A stretch of DNA of 40,083 nucleotides from Acidobacteriota bacterium. GTDB lineage: Bacteria > Acidobacteriota > Terriglobia > Terriglobales > Acidobacteriaceae. The stretch lies in assembly GCA_013288805.1 (NCBI GenBank), contig JABDBE010000023.1, forward strand, positions 1-40,083, written 5' to 3'. Shown piece after piece: positions 34,681-40,083 of the stretch. Below the pieces are notes generated by a model. That model did no database searches, was not told the origin of the DNA, and was given only the letters and a program-made list of their open reading frames with translations. The position numbers and the translations under genes are program-made. Position 1 is the stretch's first letter. Every line of letters starts with the position of its first letter.

Positions 34681-35283
34681 CTATTTTGCCTCTCGATCGC
34701 CGAATACCTCTGCAGTGAAAGCCTCAAGCGTCGCGCCCTGCTGCCATGCGTCGAGCGGCAGGCCCGCTTTGCGGCACGTTTGTTGAACAAAGGTGACGCG
34801 GTCCCAGTGATTTTCGACGGGCACCTGAGGCAGCAGTAACCCGCGGCGTCCGCCATGAGCAACGACTAATCCGTGCACTCCGATCTCAACTTCTTCCGGC
34901 TTAATGACACGGAGCGGCGAAAGAATGCTCAAAGAAACATCCAGTCCTGGGGCTTCCTCGATAGTGACCGGAGAGAAACGCGTATCCTCGAAAGCAGCGG
35001 CGCGGGCAGTTTCCGCCACTGTCCGGTAGACGGAAGCAACCGGAAACACGTAACCGACACAACCGCGCAGCACGTTATGGAAGTAAATCGTCGTGAAAGC
35101 GCCGCGTGGTTCAGTGAGATGCGGCGAAGGCGGGGTCAGAGATATTTCGCGGCGCTCTAAGATTGAAAGGATGGACTCGTGCGCCAGCTTCAACAGAGCC
35201 GCGCGCTCTTCAGGGGTGAATTCACTCTGCGCGGCGCGGGTGGCGGCCGATGTGTCAGGTGGCGATTCAGGTTGCGGGGACAT
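34681..35283 (-). CDS. AMMECR1-domain protein (AmmeMemoRadiSam protein A-like)
   Basis: A 200-residue protein from the ATG at 35283 (GGAGGA upstream). The AMMECR1 fold is recognised from LRGCVGYVFPVASVYRTVAE, RAAAFEDTRFSPV, LDVSLSILSPLRVI and GGRRGLLLPQVPVENHWDRV with FVQQTCRKAGLP. It overlaps the end of the PgsA gene by 17 bp. In many bacteria AMMECR1 is encoded with Memo and a radical-SAM protein; neither is present here. The biochemical role is not settled. Confidence 0.9.
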   Translation of the reverse strand: MSPQPESPPDTSAATRAAQSEFTPEERAALLKLAHESILSILERREISLTPPSPHLTEPRGAFTTIYFHNVLRGCVGYVFPVASVYRTVAETARAAAFEDTRFSPVTIEEAPGLDVSLSILSPLRVIKPEEVEIGVHGLVVAHGGRRGLLLPQVPVENHWDRVTFVQQTCRKAGLPLDAWQQGATLEAFTAEVFGDREAK

Positions 35284-35938
35284 CGCGCTTCCTCCGACGG
35301 CTGAGGACAAACGCGCGGCGGCGCCTCTTCACGACCTGCCGGTCAATCTTCGACCAGAAGGCAATGAAGTAATCGCCTGCCGATAACAGGGACAACAACA
35401 CCATAAACCAGATAGCCAGCCGCGCGATCCAATCGACTGGGAAGAAGTAGCCACCATAGATGGGCCATTCTTTCCAGCGGTGGTCGAGAATGACGGCCAC
35501 CACGGAAACGATCTGCACCAGCATTTTGAACTTGCCGAGATCACTGGCTTCGATCGCGAATCCCTCGGACGCTGCAATCGAACGCAGGCCGCTCACCAGA
35601 AATTCCCGCCCGATAATAATTACAGCGATCCACGCTGGGACCATCCTGGGATTGAACTGCACCAGGGTGACAAACGCGGCGGCGATCAGAAGTTTGTCGG
35701 CCAGCGGATCGAGCAACACACCCATAGTCGTGATCTGTCCGCGTTTGCGCGCAAGGTATCCATCAATGCCATCGGTAATGGAAGCCGCAATGAACAGGGC
35801 CGAAGCCAGCAGCTCCTTTTCACCACCAGTACTCTGAAAGCGGTTGGTGGAAAGAATCCAGATCAGCAGCGGGATACTGCAGATGCGGGTGAGCGTGATG
35901 GAGTTGGGAAGGTTCACCGGGGCGCCTGGCGACCGCAT
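35267..35938 (-). CDS. pgsA: CDP-diacylglycerol-glycerol-3-phosphate 3-phosphatidyltransferase
   Basis: A 223-residue membrane enzyme making phosphatidylglycerol phosphate. The CDP-alcohol transferase motif DG(x)2AR(x)8G(x)3D(x)3D is complete in DGIDGYLARKRG and MGVLLDPLADKLLI (residues 56-85). Several hydrophobic spans follow, ending with a basic tail (VVKRRRRAFVLSRRRKRD). The start carries the usual LPNSITLTRICSIPLLIWIL. Overlaps AMMECR1. Confidence 0.93.
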   Translation of the reverse strand: MRSPGAPVNLPNSITLTRICSIPLLIWILSTNRFQSTGGEKELLASALFIAASITDGIDGYLARKRGQITTMGVLLDPLADKLLIAAAFVTLVQFNPRMVPAWIAVIIIGREFLVSGLRSIAASEGFAIEASDLGKFKMLVQIVSVVAVILDHRWKEWPIYGGYFFPVDWIARLAIWFMVLLSLLSAGDYFIAFWSKIDRQVVKRRRRAFVLSRRRKRDVPAT

Positions 35939-36010
35939 GCCGGCACGACTGCCACAACAAGCGATACCAAATTATCCTCCACCACGAACAGCGAAAGCAA
36001 TGAAGTAAAT

Positions 36011-36331
36011 CTATTTCTGCTTGGCGATGATCTGGTCTTTAATCTTGTCGTAAGTCGCCTGAGGAATAATCTTCCTGCGCACCAGATCAGTCTTCATTTT
36101 ATACGGACGCCCATCCACGATTTTCTTCGCATAGGCTTCGCCAATTCCCGGCAGAGCGTCGAGTTGTTCCGGCGTGGCCGAATTGATGTCCAGCAGCTTC
36201 GCCTTGGCCGTGCTCGCGGCATTTGCGCTCGCGGCTCCGGCTTGACTCGCACTCTGCGCTGAAGCTGCACTGGTAAACAGTCCCAGCGCCAGCAGCGCAC
36301 CCAGGACCCGCATGATCAGACCCTTTGCCAT
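36011..36331 (-). CDS. Secreted helix-hairpin-helix (ComEA-like) protein
   Basis: A 106-residue exported protein with a signal peptide ending near AASAQ (residue 26) and AAGGAG upstream. One ComEA-type HhH domain follows: [20 protein letters not shown], then [19 protein letters not shown]. ComEA proteins bind incoming DNA in the periplasm; this one is short and lacks the membrane anchor, so a role in uptake is possible but unproven. Confidence 0.85.
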   Translation of the reverse strand: MAKGLIMRVLGALLALGLFTSAASAQSASQAGAASANAASTAKAKLLDINSATPEQLDALPGIGEAYAKKIVDGRPYKMKTDLVRRKIIPQATYDKIKDQIIAKQK

Positions 36332-36344
36332 GGGTTTCTCCTTA

Positions 36345-36374
36345 GAGCTTTCAATCTCGGAGCTTTCAATCTCG
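36345..36374. repeat. 15-bp perfect tandem duplication
   Basis: GAGCTTTCAATCTCG occurs at 36345-36359 and 36360-36374. The second copy supplies the stop codon of the small secreted-protein gene. Confidence 0.85.
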
Positions 36375-36650
36375 TTTCGCGGCCTTGTAACCGGCCTTCT
36401 TGGCTTCGTCCACGGTCATGAATTTTCCGTTCTTGGTTTTGCCATACCAACGTCCGCCCTGGTGATAAACGCCGCTGTCCAGGTTTACCCAGACTTTTCC
36501 GCTGGCCTTGGCAGCCGCGATGTCCGCCGCCGAAATCGTGACGGGTTTCGACGATTGGTTGGTTGCAGGCGTCTGTAAAGTCATTGCCGGCACGCTTACC
36601 GCGATCAGAAGTAAGCACACAACCGTCAGCTTTAACCAAACTCTACTCAT
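36366..36650 (-). CDS. Small secreted protein, unknown function
   Basis: About 94 residues from the ATG at 36650, with a signal peptide ([18 protein letters not shown]). The mature C-terminus, [20 protein letters not shown], then [20 protein letters not shown], is a pattern I have seen in acidobacterial and other soil-bacterial proteins. The next gene on the same strand is ComEA-like. The frame opens at 36683. A 15-bp tandem repeat overlaps the stop. Confidence 0.75.
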   Translation of the reverse strand: MSRVWLKLTVVCLLLIAVSVPAMTLQTPATNQSSKPVTISAADIAAAKASGKVWVNLDSGVYHQGGRWYGKTKNGKFMTVDEAKKAGYKAAKRD

Positions 36651-36724
36651 AGGACATGCAAACCGAGAACTGAAAACCGACAACCGGAAACTGAGTTTCT
36701 AACCATCCCTTTGCAATCCGCAAC

Positions 36725-38002
36725 TCAAGCATAAATTCCACGCTGCCGAATCGTATATGCCACGCGATCGATCGCCAGCATGTAAGCTGCGATCCGGTTG
36801 TTGACGGCGTGAGCTTCGGCAAACCTCACCACGTCCTCGAAAGCGGCCACCATGATGGTTTCAAGTTGTTCGTTGACTACCGATTCTTTCCAGAAATATC
36901 CCTGGCGATCCTGCACCCACTCGAAGTAAGACGTAGTCACCCCGCCGGCATTGCACAGGATGTCAGGAATCACAAACACTCTTTTGTCCGCCAGAATCTC
37001 GTCCGCCGAAGCGGTGGTCGGGCCATTCGCACCCTCGGCGAGAATCTTGCACTTCACGCGGTCCGCATTACGGCTGGTGATCTGGTTTTCCGTGGCGGCG
37101 GGAATCAGAATGTCGCAGTCCGTCACCAGAAGCTCAGCCGGATCAGCCGCCTCGGCCTCCGGAAACCCCGCCAACGTCCCATGCTTTTGCCGATACGCCG
37201 AGAGCGCCTTCACGTCGATCCCGTTCTTGTTGTAAAGGCTGCCCGTCACCTCGATAATGCCAATAATCTTGTAGCCCGCCTGCGCCATGAGCAGCGCCGA
37301 ATTCGAACCCACGTTGCCAAACCCCTGCACAATGACGCGGGTGGATTCGGGACGCAGCCCGAGTTTCTTGATAGCTTCATCGCAAACGATCATGATGCCG
37401 CGTCCGGTAGCCTCGCGGCGTCCCCGCGATCCTCCAATATTGATCGGCTTTCCCGTGACCACCGCGGTCACGGTCTGGCGCATATGCATGGAATAAGTAT
37501 CCATAATCCACGCCATTGTCTGTTCGTTGGTATTGACGTCGGGTGCAGGCACGTCTTTCTCCGGACCGATAAATTCGAACAGTTCTGCTGTGTACCGGCG
37601 CGTCATGCGCTCCAATTCACCAATCGACATCTTGTGGGGATCGCAAATCACTCCGCCTTTCGCCCCGCCAAAAGGAATATTCACCACCGCGCACTTCCAG
37701 GTCATCCAAGCCGCCAGGGCGCGAACTTCATCGAGCGTCACATCGGGGGCATAGCGAATGCCTCCCTTCGAGGGACCACGCGCGATAGAGTGTTGCACGC
37801 GGAATCCGGTGAAGACCTCAAGCTTTCCGTTGTCCATGGCCACCGGGATGTGTACGATGAGCTCGCGAGTGGGATACCGCAACACCTTCCATATTCCCTC
37901 GTCCAGATTCAGTTTTTGCGCGGCCAGATCAAATCGCGCGGTTTGCGCTTCCGTGGGATTAAGTTCCTGCTCGAGCGAAACCGATTTTGTGGCGGTGGTC
38001 AT
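36725..38002 (-). CDS. gdhA: Glu/Leu/Phe/Val dehydrogenase (glutamate dehydrogenase-like)
   Basis: A 425-residue cytosolic enzyme interconverting glutamate and 2-oxoglutarate with NAD(P). Substrate-binding and catalytic lysines are K79 (GPSKGGIRY), K103 (MTWKCAVV) and K115 (PFGGAKGGV); the catalytic Asp is in [15 protein letters not shown]. The nucleotide-binding loop is [10 protein letters not shown]. Length and motifs match the hexameric NAD-type class. A preference for leucine cannot be excluded. Confidence 0.93.
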   Translation of the reverse strand: MTTATKSVSLEQELNPTEAQTARFDLAAQKLNLDEGIWKVLRYPTRELIVHIPVAMDNGKLEVFTGFRVQHSIARGPSKGGIRYAPDVTLDEVRALAAWMTWKCAVVNIPFGGAKGGVICDPHKMSIGELERMTRRYTAELFEFIGPEKDVPAPDVNTNEQTMAWIMDTYSMHMRQTVTAVVTGKPINIGGSRGRREATGRGIMIVCDEAIKKLGLRPESTRVIVQGFGNVGSNSALLMAQAGYKIIGIIEVTGSLYNKNGIDVKALSAYRQKHGTLAGFPEAEAADPAELLVTDCDILIPAATENQITSRNADRVKCKILAEGANGPTTASADEILADKRVFVIPDILCNAGGVTTSYFEWVQDRQGYFWKESVVNEQLETIMVAAFEDVVRFAEAHAVNNRIAAYMLAIDRVAYTIRQRGIYA

Positions 38003-38183
38003 AACGATCTCCGATGATGGCGAATTAATAACAGCAACTTAGAAACAGCAATTCCGTGCGTGGCCGCAAACCCAAGAAGTATAAGCACCCAACCGCACCG
38101 AGGCAAGCCAACCACCGCATTATGGATGGCGGGGTGGGATCGAGCCAGGGTTGCAAAGTGGCCAACTCCCAGCGAGAATCGCT

Positions 38184-38573
38184 GTGGTGGAGAATGTGAA
38201 TCAACCCGACGTGCCGGTGCCCGCGGGCGGGAATCCATTTCGTCCCGGCATTATGGTTCTGGTTACGCTGGGCAATCCGAGGGAGAAGTTTTGGGGAGCC
38301 ATCCTTTCTCTCAATCCGGAAGGGCTCAGCCTCTGCGGGGTTGAACTGGCTTCATTCGACGACCTGATATCTCTGATCAAGGACGGTGAACCGTTTTCTC
38401 CAGGCGTGGTCTTCGTCCCCATGCACCGAGTTGAGCGCATGGAACTCGATCTGCCTGACGGCAGCATACCCTCACTTTCACAGCGCTTCGCCAGTAAAAC
38501 GGGTCTTGATCCAGCGTCGGTGCTCATACATCACAGCGGAGTCAATTCCGAGACGCCTGGTGGCCAGAAGTGA
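38184..38573 (+). CDS. Unknown conserved-type protein coupled to a phosphatidyltransferase
   Basis: About 129 residues from a GTG at 38184; GTG 38187 or TTG 38151 are alternatives, none with a strong ribosome site. The central pattern GIMVLVTLGNPREKFWGAIL, then GLSLCGVELASFDDLISLI and VVFVPMHRVERMELD suggests a small beta-barrel (Sm- or PilZ-like) but I cannot name a family. Its stop overlaps the start of the next gene by four bases (GTGA), so translation is coupled. Confidence 0.7.
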   Translation: MVENVNQPDVPVPAGGNPFRPGIMVLVTLGNPREKFWGAILSLNPEGLSLCGVELASFDDLISLIKDGEPFSPGVVFVPMHRVERMELDLPDGSIPSLSQRFASKTGLDPASVLIHHSGVNSETPGGQK

Positions 38574-39163
38574 AGCTGTCGCAACTTCTGACCGCTCCCA
38601 ACCAGCTCACGCTGCTGCGGATGATGTTCGTGCCTTTCATCGTGATTAATATGGTGGAAGGCCACTACTTATTGGCGTTGATTCTTTTCGTACTGGCCGG
38701 GTTCAGCGATGGGCTTGACGGTTTGCTGGCTCGGACTCTCAAGCAGCAGACGGTATTGGGGCAGTATCTTGATCCCATCGCCGACAAACTGCTGCTGAGC
38801 ACGATGTTCATGGTGCTCTCGATCTTACACAAGATTCCGTGGAAGTTTACGGTTTTGGTCTTCAGCCGCGACATTACCATTCTGATGGCCAGCGCCGTGC
38901 TCTACGCAATCGCCGGGCTTCGCGACTTTCGCCCCAGCATATTCGGCAAGGCAAATACGTTCGCGCAGGTTGCGGCGGTCTTTTTCGTATTACTGTTCGA
39001 AATAAATAGATCGCGAGGGGTTGCTATTGGCCGGCTGGTGTTTTTGCGAGCGACTTTTGCCTTCACGATTATTTCGGCAATGCACTACGTGTTCCTGGTG
39101 GGACAGCGTCTACGAGCCACTCACCAGGTTGCAACCGCGCCCCCCGCCAGCGGCAGGGTTTAG
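38570..39163 (+). CDS. CDP-alcohol phosphatidyltransferase (second PgsA-like)
   Basis: A 197-residue membrane protein starting at the GTG at 38570 that overlaps the previous stop. The full motif is present in DGLDGLLARTLKQ and LGQYLDPIADKLLL. The N-terminus reads TAPNQLTLLRMMFVPFIVIN. It is a paralogue of the PgsA 3 kb to the left but shorter and divergent, so it may use another alcohol acceptor (for example in cardiolipin or inositol lipid synthesis). Which one cannot be told from the sequence. Confidence 0.9.
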   Translation: MKLSQLLTAPNQLTLLRMMFVPFIVINMVEGHYLLALILFVLAGFSDGLDGLLARTLKQQTVLGQYLDPIADKLLLSTMFMVLSILHKIPWKFTVLVFSRDITILMASAVLYAIAGLRDFRPSIFGKANTFAQVAAVFFVLLFEINRSRGVAIGRLVFLRATFAFTIISAMHYVFLVGQRLRATHQVATAPPASGRV

Positions 39164-39231
39164 CGCGAGCTTCGGGGGTGAGTTTCGCGCCCGCGCTTTT
39201 GTTCAATTCCTAACCTGTCCCACAACTACGT

Positions 39232-40014
39232 TTACATCGCCCAGAAGTCGGCGAGATCGATATATTCGTCTACCGTCACCGGTTGACCGGTCAAGCCAAT
39301 ATCGATTTGTACCTGGAAGCCGACTGCACTGGACCATCCATTGGGCAAGGTGCCAGCGGGATACACGGCATTAACGGCATGGACAGCACCGTCTACGGTT
39401 AGCGTGTCGTAATACATGCAGGGCTTGCCGCTGCATCGATTGGTGTCTCCTGACACGCGGTGAACGTCCCAACGCACGTGGTGCCATTCATTCGCCTTGA
39501 GCGCGCACTTAACCGAGGTATTCATCCAGTGTCCGTGGAGCTGATCAAATACTTGCCACAGGCCGTTGACCTGGTTGCACTGCGTCCCCCACATAAATTC
39601 GATCCCCATAGACTTCGAGAAATCGAACTGGTCGAATTCGTAGGAGCCGGCGACCGAAGCCTTATCGGTTAGATAGACCCAGAGGCTTGTGCTGAGGGAG
39701 GTCGCATTGTCGTCGGCACCGGCGATGTAAGTCCACAAAGCATTGCTGTACTCCGGCCCAGTGATCGTGAACTCCATCGAGTGGCCATCCTTTGAGGGAT
39801 GCGTGTGACCGATTGTGTGCGACGTGTTCGTCGGGATTCCGCTTCCTCCGGGATTACAGCTTGGCAGCACACAGACCGGCTTCCATCCATTGAGCGAGTC
39901 GTTCACGTTGAGGCGGGTGACGTCGGTATCGCCGAATGGCACTTGTGCTACAGACAATGTGGAAAACAACAAAGCGAAGCAGAATGCAGCGAGAACTCTA
40001 TGCGCGATACTCAT
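39232..40014 (-). CDS. Secreted lectin/glucanase-like protein
   Basis: A 260-residue exported protein with a signal peptide ending near LSVAQ (residue 24) and GGAGA upstream. Aromatic, glycine-rich text such as SMEFTITGPEYSNALWTYIA, WHHVRWDVHRVSG and YYDTLTVDGAVHAVN suggests a concanavalin-like beta sandwich. No catalytic glutamate motif is clear. Three or more cysteine pairs could form disulphides. Function unknown; carbohydrate binding is a guess. Confidence 0.75.
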   Translation of the reverse strand: MSIAHRVLAAFCFALLFSTLSVAQVPFGDTDVTRLNVNDSLNGWKPVCVLPSCNPGGSGIPTNTSHTIGHTHPSKDGHSMEFTITGPEYSNALWTYIAGADDNATSLSTSLWVYLTDKASVAGSYEFDQFDFSKSMGIEFMWGTQCNQVNGLWQVFDQLHGHWMNTSVKCALKANEWHHVRWDVHRVSGDTNRCSGKPCMYYDTLTVDGAVHAVNAVYPAGTLPNGWSSAVGFQVQIDIGLTGQPVTVDEYIDLADFWAM

Positions 40015-40083
40015 CTTATCGTCTCCGAATGCGGCTGAAATTGAGCGGAAACGATCTAAATTCCAAGCAGGAACCCAAAGTCC

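Noticed and set aside
36809..38017. 402-codon plus-strand frame
   Set aside because: Antisense to the glutamate dehydrogenase-like gene, whose motifs are unambiguous.

Overview
The window looks like chromosomal DNA of a soil-type member of the Acidobacteriota (Terriglobia/Acidobacteriales-like). This rests on recognised protein families, not on any search. The pointers are a fused 3-dehydroquinate dehydratase/shikimate dehydrogenase (AroDE), a GloVer-repeat (TIGR03803) secreted protein, a DUF5818-type secreted protein, several small secreted families typical of these genomes, a MEDS-domain histidine kinase and a high share of signalling genes. I see no tRNA, rRNA, CRISPR array, prophage or insertion sequence.

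Layout. Bases 1-2707 hold most of an NAD-type formate dehydrogenase catalytic subunit (minus strand, 3' end outside the window). Bases 3158-6793 hold a two-gene operon of secreted proteins (a tandem-duplicated DUF1579-like protein and a NIPSNAP protein), divergent from a MocR-type regulator; three CCAC(G/T)T repeats at exact 24-bp spacing lie in the shared promoter region. Bases 6830-11640 carry a secreted HELGH protein, a LytS/LytTR two-component pair, a 39-residue conserved-looking protein, a small sigma-region-4-like protein and an Ig/FnIII-like secreted protein. Bases 11721-13571 hold a di-haem cytochrome c peroxidase-like protein with a strong downstream hairpin.

Bases 14185-19501 form a signalling island: a MEDS histidine kinase preceded by a small overlapping ORF, a FixJ-type regulator, a stand-alone receiver, a receiver-less NtrC-type sigma-54 activator and a convergent ECF sigma factor. 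The kinase is flanked by two direct copies of a roughly 210-bp sequence; only the second copy leads into the FixJ gene. Bases 19806-25234 are accessory: small secreted proteins, a zinc-ribbon protein, a LysR regulator, an XRE protein with a C-terminal S24-like motif, a stub of a second small ORF and a degenerate receiver, with several large inverted repeats between them.

Bases 25298-40014 are more house-keeping: an M28 peptidase, a lone GvpL/GvpF-like protein, the GloVer protein, a pseudo-receiver behind a structured leader, AroDE, a secreted protein with a clear terminator, a ChrA-type chromate transporter, AMMECR1 and PgsA in one operon, a ComEA-like HhH protein, a small secreted protein, a Glu/Leu dehydrogenase, a second CDP-alcohol phosphatidyltransferase behind a coupled unknown gene, and a secreted lectin-like protein. 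The most interesting material is the duplicated leader around the kinase, the split receiver/NtrC pair, the MocR operator candidate and the orphan hairpins at 20.5-20.75 kb and 29.83-29.90 kb.
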